Under the pieces are notes generated by a model. It was not told where the DNA came from. It did no database searches and saw only the letters and a program-made list of their open reading frames with translations. Source: Apostichopus japonicus (lineage: Eukaryota > Echinodermata > Holothuroidea > Aspidochirotida > Stichopodidae). From it: DNA of 64,000 nucleotides. Position numbers and translations under genes: made by a program. The DNA is taken from positions 6,702,501-6,766,500 of the forward strand of contig NC_092561.1 of NCBI RefSeq assembly GCF_037975245.1, given 5' to 3'. Within the stretch, counting starts at the first letter, position 1, and the number at the start of each line of letters is the position of its first letter. Below are positions 46,276 through 59,726 of the stretch, one piece after another.

Positions 46276-48657
46276 AAGCAGTTTGCTAACAGTTTTATTT
46301 TATTTTGAATGTATAGTTAGTTACAAGTAGTCTTTACACAGTTTGTAGCACGTACTGGTTCTGAGAAACTGTTTGATTGACTGCGGGCGTTCCACATGAG
46401 CGGCATTTCTTACAGGGTTCTCATTGAATGTGCAATGCCAACTACATATTTGGCAGGAACAATAGTACATATGGCAAAGATTTATGAAAACAGATTCTAC
46501 TCAAAATTTGTGTCTTAGTTCCAAAAGACATCGACATATATGCCAATAGAACTGGGCAAGTTTAAATTGTCCAATTTCCTACGACCAAATGTTTTGACCA
46601 AAAAATGCCCAAAACTTACCAGTTGGTTTAATCGTATAGTGATTCAACACTCTGATCAGCCCTACCTTCAAAACTGCTAACATTCTTGCACTGCGCCCCA
46701 ATAAACCCTCTGTGAGGTCACCACCATTTCTGAATCTACCATTCAAGAAGCTGGACAAAACAATACACAGTTTTGAACAAAAACCCAGTGACAATGAGCC
46801 TGACATAATTAACGCCCAATCAAGTTCGGCCTGTCCGTCTTTGTGGCTGCTAGCGTAACTCTGAGAAATAGTTACAACGGCCAGAGAGCTAAAGTCCTTT
46901 GGTAGAACAAAAGCTACACAAAACTGTCACAAGTTCCTCAGATTCCTGTTTTAACCGGTACTTACCAGCCTCTAGAAAAACCACAAACCAGTCACCTAAG
47001 ATGAGATATTATTACTCGCACATGGACAATTGATCAGATACAGTCCTGTACAACAGGAGGGTGTTTGGGGAAAAGTTGTCCAAGCGAGGAAAAATTACGT
47101 CCATTTCTTGTTGTCACTGTACTATACACAAATCAACCCTGCATCTATGATACTTTTACACCCATCTTGAAAAATTACCAAACAGACCAAAAAAGTTAGG
47201 CGGCCTGCAAGCGTTATGATAATGATTTAATCATGGTCAGATGTGCACGTACTGATTATAAGCACATGTATATATTAATGAATCGACGACAATCATTAAC
47301 TAACGACATGTTCCAGTATGTGCCCCAATTGACACAAGCATTCCATCACATCCTCCTGGCCAGACTGTTGATGATGGAGATGTGGTTGATACCTAAAACC
47401 TCTCTTTGCTGGTGTGACACTGAGTCATACTGCTAGCTTGATTACTTTACCTGTCATGTCAAATTGACCTCATTGCTAAGCCTTGACTCATCTACAGTAT
47501 CATGCTATTCTGACTGAACCATAAACCTACAGTACTACCACGACTACTATACTAACGATACCACAGACCTATTAATATTCGATGGTTCTATGCAGATCAG
47601 AGTCTCTCCATCTTTAAGACAAAGGAAATGTACACTGGCAACATAACTTTATAATTAATTAACTAACCTCAATTTGTCTAGATGAATTAACGTCTTCTGA
47701 ATACGTTTAGGTCAAGGGATACGAAAAAGCCAAATTTTTGTGCTTCTTGTGTTTTCAGTTTAGTATAAAGTCACTCTTTCCCTGTTCCTATTAAAGTTAG
47801 TTTCCTGTATCCCTGATCTGCATTACAGTTAGCAATAATGAAAGGCTATTCTTTCCTGCGCCACGTTATTTCAATGTGTTGAGCTGTTCTTAAGTTAATC
47901 AGTAACCTATGTTGTGGTTTGGATGTTCGAAAAAAACTCGAGGTCACATGCACTGTGGGTTTTCACACAACAATTCATCCAGTATATCACCGCAAAACGA
48001 TATGCAAACCGGTCGAATTACTTCAAAAATCCAAAGATTTAGCAGTTTTCGCACACGGGAACCACAGTATTCCTTAACTTATAACTGAAAATCGGATCCT
48101 TCCAAACAGCTACACAATTTTATTAATTTATTTTTTATAATTATTATTTTTATTTATTTATCTTTTTTATCGAGTGGGGATTCCCCCCTTTCTGAAAGCA
48201 TTACCCACACAACACTGTATATCTTTAGTGTTGTTGAGTGCAGTGTTTACAAATCTATGCATTCAAAACACAGACCACTGTCATTTACCTTTGTAGCCTT
48301 CCAAAGGAATCAGTCAATGAATGAAAATACAATGCATTTTAAGGAAGAAGGCACATGTTATAGCAACTTAGCAAGGAAGTGTACTCCTGATTTGAAAGGT
48401 TGCTAAGTGAGCCATGTTTGTTTTTCAAGAGCAGGAAAAGGGAAGTCAGTCTAAGGTCTTGACAAAATAGGGTTTGGTTATTTCCTGGCATCCATTTGTT
48501 GCTGTTCTGATCCATGTGCAGCTGCCAGCTAAGTACTGGTCATACGTGATGTGCTTTATTCACGAGCTAAATTACCTTGTTAGTTAGCTGTTTCTAAGTC
48601 ACAAATCACACCATGGGACTTCCTCACTTTTACCTACAGTTAGTATGTAATTCCAGG

Positions 48658-48732
48658 CAGTGGCGGAGCGTCCATACAGTCCCTTCAGACCACTCGCCCC
48701 CCCCCTGACCAATACCCCTAGCTCCGCCACTG
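48658..48732. mobile_element. 75-bp hAT-like micro-element
   Basis: 12-bp perfect terminal inverted repeats CAGTGGCGGAGC / GCTCCGCCACTG. They are flanked by 8-bp sequences ATTCCAGG (48650-48657) and ACTCCAGG (48733-48740), which differ at one base. An 8-bp duplication and a CAGTGG-type end fit the hAT superfamily. The inside is only about 50 bp and non-coding. Confidence 0.85.
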
Positions 48733-49460
48733 ACTCCAGGCACGGTTAAAATTGCTACCCTCTTTCTAAAGTGTTTCGCTGATGCAATCTGTTTCTCGGT
48801 AGCTCCATGCGCTGATTGTCGGAATTATTCCCTGACAATAGTGTGAAATATAAATATTTTTGCACTATTAAAATTAAAAGTTTTCAGATAGTTTACATAG
48901 GAAAAATTTCCATTTTTGGGGAGAGGGGGCGGGGGGGGGGGGGGAATGGGGCTAGTATGTTGCACATGGGTGACCATTATCTGACTTCCTAGCATATCTG
49001 AGGAAAATACTAAGGTCACAGACATCATATGATCAGACTGGCTTTAGAAAACAAAAATTGTAAATATGGCAATGGGGGATAATTTACTCCTCAGTTTTTT
49101 TGTAGCACTTTGCAAGTTTATGAATTGTGGTTAATAGCCTACATAAAGATGTATATACATTGAAAATACACATTGTTTTGTGTATATACAATAGTTAGTT
49201 GCACCATAATATTTACAATCCATTAATGTAACAATTTTGCCCATTTATTCTTCAACATATATTTGGACTACTTAGTCTACTTGCAATACCCACTTAACTT
49301 TTCCATCTCACTGAGTAATACAATACTGTATTCTAGATTTATTACAATCATTACTTTGCACTAGTCATGAAAACATCACATGTATGAATGAATACTGTTC
49401 TACATCCATGACTGAGACTATACCACATGTCCACACTAAGAATACACAGTAGGTCTACCT

Positions 49461-49696
49461 TTCATTGTGTACACCATATAGTTACTATATATTCTACATC
49501 ATAAATTTAAACTCAAAATCTAGCAACCAATCTGGCATATTTTCATTGTGTACACCATATAGTTACTACTGTACAGTATATACTACATCATAAATTTAAA
49601 CTAAAAATCTAGCAACCAATCTGGCATATTTCAATGTGTACACCATACTACATCATAAATTTAAACTAAAAATCTAGCAACCAATCTGGCATATTT
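49461..49696. repeat. Three-copy tandem repeat, about 81-88 bp unit
   Basis: Copies at 49461-49541, 49542-49629 and 49630-49696 share GTGTACACCATA, CATCATAAATTTAAACT and AATCTAGCAACCAATCTGGC. The third lacks the ATAGTTACTA part. Confidence 0.93.
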
Positions 49697-50042
49697 GAGC
49701 ACTCTGAATTGAATCAACTGACATAGATTTAGTTAAAACTGTTGTGTAAATAAAGCACACAGCTGCATGGTCAGACTGTTCTGTTGTTACCCTTGGCAGT
49801 TGTCTGTGAATGTTGGAATAGGGAGCTGGTTTCTATTGTTACCGGAACAAAAGGTCATTATCTTCGAGAGCTTGCCTTTATTGAAACCTGCTCTAATTCA
49901 ATTGTATTGAAGGAGAGATCTTTTATCTCGAGAGGAAGAGCTTTCATCCCTTTGTCTGCTTTAATGGTCACTTATTCGGTAGCTATCACTTTCGCTTCAC
50001 GGTCGTTAAGTATGTGTCACCCAAAGAGACAATTAGTTATCT

Positions 50043-50067
50043 CAGGGAGTTCCATAACAACTCCCTG
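50043..50067. repeat. Short perfect hairpin, copy 2
   Basis: 9-bp stem CAGGGAGTT / AACTCCCTG around CCATAAC; see copy 1 at 40977-41008. Confidence 0.8.
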
Positions 50068-50069
50068 GT

Positions 50070-53000
50070 TATCTACAGTATGATATCTTCACATAGGTAA
50101 CTTGGGTATGCCTACTGTGGAAGGAACAGTTTCACTGGTAAATTTTATAAACAAATTTATTTTCATGCCGCTTGTAAAACGGGAACTTAATCGAAAGATC
50201 CTGGAGAATATTTTCATACAGTTCCTCAGTCCCTACTTGCCTTTTCACAGACACGAATGACCCTGGCTATTATACTCATTGTGAGATCTTTTAACGAACA
50301 ATCAGACTAAAAAAAGGACTAAACTTCCACCAGTTTTACCTAAACACAAGTATAGTGTCAAACGGAAGAAAAATGACCAAAATATCTTAATAAAATGCCC
50401 ATTTTAATTTATAGGCTTACATAAAACTATCTAGACTTAACCCAATTTAAGTTGTCCCTAAAACAGCTGTCCTGAGAGGGACATTTTCAAACAGTCCAGT
50501 GAGTGCACAGGCCAATTACCACATAGTTCACAATTCCCCCCCCCCCCTTCTTTCTTATCCATTTTGAACACTATCGATGTACAAATTCATCACCAGACTA
50601 TATTCCCTTTTCCATGATGTAAAAACAAAGACAGGCCGGTTGCTATGGCAAAGACCTCTATTACAAATATTCATATACTGTAAGAAAATGGTGTTAGTTT
50701 TAACTGCAGATATATATGTCAAATCGATTCGATACGACAAAAAAAAAACAATTACATGAAAATGGTAGCCTGGAGCTTTTATTATGTTTTGATTTATGGA
50801 GTTCTCCCTATACAGTAGGGACTACGATTTGTTACATTTAAGAGCACATACATGTTTGTATATTTTATCTGCACAGGGTCGATTATATCACAACACAGAT
50901 CAATTTGAACTAAAAGCTCTGTTGGACGACGCAGCTATTTTTAGCATGTACTGTACATAGATTTGAGATAACAAAATGACAATTTATTTTTTCATTTCTA
51001 AAGTGAAATTGCAGTATGGATGGTGGGCACATTTTTTTTTCTTTTTTTTCTTTCTACCGTTTGGCTTCATTTGTGAGAAGAAAGAAATGGGTTGGGGAGG
51101 TGGAGGAAGGGGGGGAGACAGAACTTTGAGATAATGCAGATTGTAGGATGGTGGGAGAAAAAAAAGAATAGGTACAAATTATTTATCTATGAAAAGTCTC
51201 TCTGTTAAATAAATACTTCACAACACAGAGTTCTTTACACAAAACTTTTTAAATTACTTTTGTCATACTTCTAACACAAGTTTGATTTCCAAACTTAGTT
51301 GGCATAAATTGAAAATTTACACTTTCATATAAATCAAAACAATGTTGTATTACTAAACAGTTAAATCCAACTTCATTTAAAATTGCAAGCCATTAACCGA
51401 CACTTATTAGAAATATAGTTAAAAAGTATTTGATTTGATCAATTTGGCTCCGTAATATCAGGGGAGCCAGCCTAATGAGCCTATATTAATTTGCATCGTT
51501 AGTTCGTTACCCTACTTCATATACTCCACATCAGAAGTTCAATTAGTTTAATATTTTATTCAAATCCCATAATTACATTTTCAGAGGGAGACTGAACGCC
51601 ATGAACGGCATTAAATATCCAATTTGTAACGATTTCCTTTCCTGATTTCTCACAGACGTCTGCCCCAAATCTTTTATTGGGTGCCGTTTAACGGCCAGTA
51701 CTTTTCAGAACAAAGTGTCACCCCTATCATGTTAGCCGTAACTACCAACCGTCCTTTGTGTACATAATACTTCCCGTTGTGAGACAGTCATCAGTCCAAC
51801 TATCCACTTCTGCAGTTTAAGATATCTACTTCAATCGGCTCAAAATTTTCACTGGAACAAAGAACTTTCCTGGCAGTTCTGACCATAACCAATTTATTTT
51901 CCAACACATTTGGACAGTGGCTGGGGGAGATGAGGGCAGGAAGAAGAGGGCAGGGGAAAGAGGGCAGGGGGAGAATAGGGCCAGGGAAGAGAGTGGGGTG
52001 AGGTGAGATGAGGGCAGGGGAAGATGAGGTCAGGGGGGGAAGAGGGCAGCGATATATGTTGTACAACGAAGGCAATCTTTCAATGCTCAATATTGACAAC
52101 AATCACTTCATAAATTTAGCAGAACGTTGGATTGAAACAATTGGAAATATATCTTATTGTTCTTATCATCATTAATTATACTACGCTACGTTAATCATGA
52201 AATCAGACTTACAGAATACAGATTCAGAGTCGTATTTCTGATATTACAATATAGATTACAGAGAGTTACCTCACAGACGGTTTTAACGAATTATCAACCC
52301 AGAAATGAATCGAGGCATAAATATCTCAGTCTGGCAGGAAGTTATACATTAATACCACCGGATACTACTTGGCTTTGCTTTAACATTAAAAAACCTGAAC
52401 AAATTAAGCTTTTCCTCTTTGGTAAATTAACTACATGGTAGCTCATCTAACTAACAACCAATTGAGCAATTTCCTGGTGCCATTTTTTTTCATGACCGTC
52501 CAGGTATAAAGTGTTTTGAAAAGGTACAGTATATCATGAGACAATTATTATTGTATATCCTACAGATACAGACCTAAATATTAATTAATGTAACACATAA
52601 ATATTCATGTTGCCTAGGTTCCTGTATACTGTAGATGTGAAAAAGTTGCCTGTAAAAATTCTTCTAATAACTAAAACTATCACCGTAAAAGCCCTGTCAA
52701 ATTACTAATATCGTATTATAGTGCATGACTACATGTTTTTTAAGCAAAACTTATTTCTCCCCTCCCCCCCCCCAACTTACTAGTTTTGTTAAGTTTACGA
52801 GAGATGATGCTTACTGTAGGTACTTTGTACCTGTCTCTAAAATCTACATCATTACTTTCGCACCTGCCTAAATACAGTCGATGTTTTTAGCACCGAACAC
52901 CTTTACCCCTTTCTCTCCCTTTATACCATGTTCAGGCCACCACCCACTTTCTCCTCTTTCTGGATCTACGGCTAAATTTATATGCACTGAGCTAGCTTCA

Positions 53001-53430
53001 ACTTCATGTAGCTCTATAGTGTACATGTCATGTATATGCTGCATGTAACCCCATTCTGAAAGTACACAAGTTTGTTTTTTTTTGTATAAATAACCTATTT
53101 ATGACATTTATTGATGAAGTGAATTATCCCTTCAAAATTGGGTGAGAAACTGAGAACTCCCTGTTCAATTAAAACTTACCTTAGCACACACACACACATA
53201 TTCACGAGATCAATGTAATCATTATGTACAATGCCATTTGTGTTAGGTCAAACAGTCCTTGAACTGTACTCTGAATGTATATGTCTGCAGTGTACATATT
53301 GATCACGTAACACCTACTCTCCATACAAATGAGCTATCAATTGGGTGAGGATATTCCGAGGAGTGAAATTTTCATAGTTCTGATCACAACAATCTGGAAT
53401 ATTATAGTCTAAAGTTCAAAGTTGAAGGTT
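50070..53430. other. AT-rich region, no gene seen
   Basis: Only scattered G/C-rich runs (for example 50527-50537, 51890-52045, 52769-52780) and short simple repeats. The G-rich strand at 51910-52045 repeats GAGGGCAGGGG-like words irregularly. Confidence 0.5.
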
Positions 53431-53439
53431 TACAGTCTT

Positions 53440-53776
53440 GTTCAAGGTCAAGGCCATCTCACACTACTTTACAATGTCACTAAAACCCTGGTCATTGGTA
53501 ACGTGTCACACCCACACACCAAAGTTTGCACAATCCAAACAATCCCTCCTGGGGCACCACAGTGCACCCCATCTACGTGTCTCCTGGGGGACTTCCCATA
53601 GGGTGCAGCCACAAACCGTTTGATAGTTGTTACCCTGGCAAGTCCCCATTCATACACCTGGGTGAAGAGAGGCAATGGAGATTAACTGCCTTACCCAAGG
53701 AAACATGGTAATGCTCTGGCCAGGAATTGAACCTGCAAACCTTAGATCACAAGTTCACTTAACCACTTGAGCCTTA
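53440..53776 (-). mobile_element. tRNA-derived SINE with conserved central domain (family B, diverged)
   Basis: The minus-strand head has box A GGCTCAAGTGG at 53773-53763 and a near-perfect box B GGTTCAATTCC at 53733-53723. The body shares with 14021-14335 the order CCTTGGG, GGAGGGATTGT, AATGACCAGGG. It lacks the GCGCTATATAAA end, so the tail is lost or different. Confidence 0.87.
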
Positions 53777-54092
53777 ACCACTTGAAGGAAATGCTGTCTA
53801 GTCTAAGGGTTTATAGACTGTTGGCTTCATGCCATAGTATCCCATGGTCTGATGCAGGTATTGATGGGGATGAAAGCAAGTTCATTGTGTATTTAAACTG
53901 TAGTTTGACAATGGAATGAAAGTTTTAAAAATCGCTCCAAAAGTAAAATTCTTCCTGATCAAAATCATACTAGTGTATACAATGAGCTGTCAAATGTGGA
54001 ACAACAAATGAAAGATTTCTAAAAAAAAATATGCATATTCACACTCTTTTGGCAATTAATTCTGATGCAGGGTTAGATATTTTTTTGGTAAG

Positions 54093-57000
54093 TAGCTGGG
54101 TCAATCCATGCCAAATCAACAGTGGCCTCCACGTCGACCCTCTCAGAATCGCCTGAAATTGATATGGTGTCTTGCCATATGTCTCAAAGGATGAAATTGG
54201 GCAAAAAAAAAATTTTTTAAATTTTCGTTGCTAGGATACGGCCCCGCCTAGCAACCAAATCCAGATTGCATTTTAAGAGCCCTTAATTTGTGTCAAGTTT
54301 GGAGGCATTTTTTGCATAAATGTTAAGTATTTTATGTCTAATATTGCAGATATTGTGGAAGACATGTGGCCAGTCTTCGAATTTAGCTAAGTTTGAGGAA
54401 AATTTACGGTCTCAATTTTTCGTAACAAGTAATTAAAATGGCAGAAAATGAGATAGGGGTCTTTTCTGGCCCTACTTTGAGTGTGCTCTATATTCACAAG
54501 CAGAGGCATGTTTGAGTTTTAATTTCCATAGGATCCTTGTCCAGTGGTAGTTGTACGGGAAAAGTGCAATAAAAGTCAAGCGGGTCGTACGTTTTACGAA
54601 CAGCGCCCTCAAACTTAAGAAATCTCACTTCTGGCCCTAATTGGGGGTCCATTTTGGGCCTGTGGGTATTTTTTATTTTTTTTTTAAATAGCATTTTTCA
54701 GGAGCGTATTGACCCTATTTTTAAAAACTCAAGTCAAAAAGTTGTGTATTTTGTGTTATCTACTCAAATTTACGACTCAAAAATTGCGAAAATCACTTCA
54801 TTCATATGTATGAAAATGCTTGCACAAGCCGATTTGAGTAATTCAAATGACAACAACTTCTTAGCATTAGCATACAGGTGCTTAACAATTAGGAAGGTGG
54901 TCCACTAGCATAAGGACTACAAATAAACTGCATTTTCAGGGTCATATGCCCAACGATGCCTGTGAACAGCGCCCTCAAACATTACATTTTACCAATATTT
55001 TGGGCTATTTTGGGCATTTCAAGGTCAAATTTGGTCACAATTAAAAGTTTTATTTTCGGTTTTTAATACAAAATTAGTAAGATATGTATAGTTATGATGC
55101 ACAGAATGAGCTAAAACAACTTTTATATTAGTTATTAATGCTCTGATGAGCAGCTTAAAGTGGCGTATATGAGAGTTACATCAGCTCTACAGAAACATGC
55201 TTGCGAGGGCAAACAGTGGTAACATTGTATCTTCATTCAAGGAGATGTTAAACAACATTAGAAACTTTTGAAATGTATTTATTAAAAGTGTTCTGTCTAA
55301 TACTCTTGGACTCCCTCTCACCCCCACCCCCCCCAGCACCCTCCCCATAGTGCACTATGCAGATTTGTATACACACAGTATGTGACTGACTTTTACTGCA
55401 TAGAGACTGCATAAACATATATACTGAATGTTTTGGTATGGTAATCTTCTGCTTAAAATTGTCTGTATGCATGTAACCCACCCCTCCCACCCACATCCTC
55501 AACCCAAACCTATATCAGAATAGAAAATGAATGTGAACCAGTGCGTACAGTGTGCACTATATATGTGTGTACATGTTCTGTACAGTGTTATTTTACACCA
55601 AGTACTATTTAAATACACACTGTCCAAAATCATGTACAGTATACACACTGTACATGTATGTACTGGTTAAACATTCCTTTTGAAATATTAAAAGTCTTTT
55701 AATTTAGTGAATCAGCGGACAGTGTGTATTTATTTGCTTGATGTAAAATAACACTGTACTGAACATGTACACACTTATATAGTGCACACTGTATGCACTG
55801 GTTCACAATTTTCTATTCTGATATAGGGTTGGGTTGAGGATGTGGGTGGGAGGGGTGGGTTACATGCATACAGACAATTTGAAGCAGAAGATTACCATAA
55901 CAAATAATTCAGTATACCTTGAATGCATGTTTATGCAGTCTCTATGCAGTAAAAGTCAGTCACATACTGTGTGTATACGAATCTGCATAGTGCACTATGG
56001 GGAGGGTGCTGGGGGGGGGTGGGGGTGAGAGGGAGTCAAAGAGTATTAGACAGAACACTTTTAATAAATACATTTCAATAGTTTCTAATGTTGTTTAACA
56101 TCTCCTTGAATGAAGATACAATGTTACCACTGTTTGCCCTCGCAAGCATGTTTCTGTAGAGCTGATGTAACTCTCATACGCCACTTTAAGCTGCTCATCA
56201 GAGCATTAATAACTAATATAAAAGATGTTTTAGCTCATTCTTTGCATCATAACTATACATATCTTACTAGTTTTGTATTAAAAACCGAAAAAAAAACTTT
56301 CAATTGTGACCAAATTTGACCTTGAAATGCCCAAAATAGCCCAAAATATTGGTAAAATGTAATGTTTGAGGGCGCTGTTCACAGGCATCGTTGGGCATAT
56401 GACCCTGAAAATGCAGTTTATTTGTAGTCCTTATGCTAGTGGACCACCTTCCTAATTGTTAAGCACCTGTATGCTAATGCTAAGAAGTTGTTGTCATTTG
56501 AATTACTCAAATCGGCTTGTGCAAGCATTTTCATACATATGAATGAAGTGATTTTCGCAATTTTTGAGTCGTAAATTTGAGTAGATAACACAAAATACAC
56601 AACTTTTTGACTTGAGTTTTTAAAAATAGGGTCAATACGCTCCTGAAAAATGCTATTTAAAAAAAAAATAAAAAATACCCACAGGCCCAAAATGGACCCC
56701 CAATTAGGGCCAGAAGTGAGATTTCTTAAGTTTGAGGGCGCTGTTCGTAAAACGTACGACCCGCTTGACTTTTTTTTTGCACTTTTCCCGTACAACTACC
56801 ACTGGACAAGGATCCTATGGAAATTAAAACTCAAACATGCCTCTGCTTGTGAATATAGAGCACACTCAAAGTAGGGCCAGAAAAGACCCCTATCTCATTT
56901 TCTGCCATTTTAATTACTTGTTACGAAAAATTGAGACCGTAAATTTTCCTCACACTTAGCTAAATTCGAAGACTGACCACATGTCTTCCACAATATCTGC

Positions 57001-57262
57001 AATATCAGACATAAAATACTTTACATTTATGCAAAAAATGCCTCCAAACTTGACACAAATTAAGTGCTCTTAAAATGCAATCTGGATTTGGTTGCTAGGC
57101 GGGGCCGTATCCTAGCAACGAAAATTTAAAAAAAAAATTTTTTGCCCAATTTCATCCTTTGAGACATATGGCAAGACACCATATCAATTTCAGGCGATTC
57201 TGAGAGGGTCGACGTGGAATCGCCCCAAAAATCTGTTGATTTGGCATGGATTGACCCAGCTA
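54093..57262. mobile_element. 3.17-kb foldback (palindromic) DNA element with TA flanks
   Basis: Left arm 54093-55625 and right arm 55717-57262 are near-identical reverse complements (about 1.53 and 1.55 kb) around a spacer of about 91 bp. The ends read TA-GCTGGGTCAATCCATGCC on both sides, so TA is a likely target duplication. Small indels distinguish the arms, for example an extra 9 bp near 57210. Each arm carries twice the word CAGCGCCCTCAAA (near 54601 and 54967 on the left, inverted near 56368 and 56736 on the right) and a frame of 84-119 residues (54654-54908 plus; 56436-56795 minus) that I do not recognise. No transposase is visible, so it is probably non-autonomous. The TA flank suggests Tc1/mariner-like or another TA-targeting transposase. 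Confidence 0.93.
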
Positions 57263-57334
57263 TATATATAAAAGGAATATTGCGAACAAGGCAGGGGTCA
57301 TCAGGTAGTGATGTTATTTTTCTAGCAGTTACTT

Positions 57335-57600
57335 TTACGACCCTTTAGCGACCACAGACGTGAGAGAAGCCCACAAAGGCTTATGCATTACAACTTTACA
57401 TGTCAGCTGGCTTCCAATTCAACAATTAAAGATCTTTTCAATTTAGAAAGTCATTCCAGATGGGAAACCAATAGATTGCTCTTGGATGAAAAACCCACCT
57501 TATTATGACCCGGCCGGGGATCGAACCCCAAACCTCCAGATCGCTAAGCCTCATTGCCTCAAATGCCAATGCCTTTACCCACTCAGCCACAGACCGGTAT
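57335..57600 (-). mobile_element. tRNA-derived SINE, family A
   Basis: Minus-strand head with box A TGGCTGAGTGG (57589-57579) and box B GGGGTTCGATCCCC (57529-57516). The body has GGTGGGTTTTTCATCC and TGGAAGCCAGC. It lies 70 bp right of the foldback element and is the most complete of the three family A copies. Confidence 0.9.
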
Positions 57601-58051
57601 ATATAGTTAACTGTACTGTAGGTGCATAGCACATAAGACCTGTCCAAAACTTAATACAAAGTTAAACAGCATGAGATATTTAACACAAGAAACAAAAAAG
57701 GCTACATATTTGATTACTTTTCATGGGTGTAACGTTTCTTCTGTTAGGAAAGACTAAAAGAGCCTAGGTCTATTTAAACTGATCTGAAAAAAATTTGAGC
57801 ATTTACCACTCTGTGTGGTTAAACTACAGTAAACAAGAAACAATGCCATCATTATAACCTGATTAACAGTAAATCTCTGTGTAAATATAACTTGCGATTG
57901 ACCAAATACACTTTCTCTAAATCAATACTGTAGAAAGTAATTTACTTTTAAGAACAATGCCTTTCAAACAAACTTAAGTCCAATTTCTATGACCTCAATT
58001 CTAAAAGAGGGTTTGATTGTGTAACCACCATGCATGGTTTGGTGTTATCTG

Positions 58052-58074
58052 TTTTTTTTTTTTTTTTTTTTTTT
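58052..58074. repeat. Poly-T tract
   Basis: About 23 T in a row; could be the A-tail of a minus-strand retroposon, but no body is recognisable to its right. Confidence 0.9.
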
Positions 58075-58254
58075 ATAATATCCGAATTTTAACACTAAGA
58101 TCGAATGGAATAATTTAGTGTTAACATCTTGCTGAGAGGCTCATGAATTTTTTTTCCGCATAAAATACCGTACTGCAGATTGATAATGTTAAATGATTCC
58201 CGGTGTCAACAGTAACGATAGATAATGTTCAGTAGGATGTTTGGTCATTTTATG

Positions 58255-58775
58255 CTTCATGTGAGGACACTATGACACTTATGCACAATACTGTATGTGC
58301 ACATATTATACAGTATGAGGACACTCTGTGCACACTGCATTGGGACACGATATGACACTGTGCACAAGTAGCTACAGAATATGCACATTATGCACATTAT
58401 TATGAGGACACTATGACACTCTCTGCACATTATATGAGGACACTTTGCACATTGTACAGTAGGAGGACGCAATATGATACTCTATGCACAAGAATGCACA
58501 TTATATGAGGACCCTATGACACTCTATGCACAATATATGAGGACACTATGCACACTATATGAGGACACTATGCACATTGTACAGTAGGAGGAGACAATAT
58601 GATACTATATGCACAAGTACTGTAGCTACAGAATAGATGCACATTACATGAGGACACTATGACACTCTATGCACACTATATGAGGACATGATATGACACT
58701 CTATGCACAAGTGCTACAGTATATATGCACATTACGTATATGAGGACACTATAAGCACACTACACTATATATGAG
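58255..58775. repeat. TGAGGACACTATGACACT minisatellite
   Basis: More than ten irregular units made of TATGAGGACACTATG, ACACTCTATGCACA and GTACAGTAGGAGGA. Unit length varies from about 20 to 60 bp, and some longer blocks are themselves repeated (for example near 58440 and 58560). Confidence 0.92.
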
Positions 58776-59726
58776 GTTCATAGCAAGTCAGTTCACAATG
58801 TCACTGATCAAAAGGGAGGACGACAGCAGGTATTATTGTACAAACAGACGTTTCCATTCAACCAGACAGACAGTCTGGAAGAGAATCAAGTTTTTTCTAG
58901 CACTTACAAGTCTAACTGGAAAAATGAAAGAGCTGCACCCCCCCCCCCCCACCCATAATGTAGCTCAAGCACAGTATGTGGTGTGATACATGTATCGAAT
59001 GCTATGAAATTCACAAGACCGAAAAAATATTAAACTCGGTGAAGACAAAATTGAAAGTTCTAGTGCTAAAGCTGACAAAATAACAGGGGATAACCCACTG
59101 AGTGATATCCCCCTGAACATGCAGGAAAACAAATTCCTGACAGTTACAGAAGAGTACATGTGCATAAGACCCCTAGCATGAGCTCTGGAGAGAATAACCA
59201 CGGCGACGATGACAATGGATTGTTAAATAGAGACAGGGAAGTGATCACTATTGTGAGTCACCATCTGCGTCTCATGTTGCACTCGTTCAGACAGGACTGA
59301 GGAACGACGTCCAAGTGTGTTCACAGTACGGTATCACAAGAATCGCCGTAGTGACAGTTAAAGCTAAGATACTGAGAACTGTTTTCAAGGTAGTAGTACA
59401 CATACAGACTTATAGACCATAGGTCTATGAGTAATTATTCTATTTCAGAAAATAAATTAGTGTTCAAATTTTTGTTACAGCAGTACTATTGAAGGCTACG
59501 AATTTTGTCTGTTACAAAAATACTATGGTGTGTGTTTTAAAAATAAAAAAAATAAAGAAATTGCTTTTTACATGTTTGGACATGTTAAACAATTTCTGGA
59601 TAATTTTATTCCCTTTACTAACCTGTACACTGTACATGGAAATTTGACAGCTGCAGTAAGCCTACTGACTGATGTTCTCAAAAAGTTAACGCAATATGTA
59701 TTTTTTCATTCTTCATCTATGGCTTG

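Noticed and set aside
56436-56795. 119-codon frame in the foldback element, considered as a transposase piece
   Set aside because: No DDE or zinc-finger motif. The mirrored copy in the other arm (54654-54908) is shorter, so the frame is not preserved.
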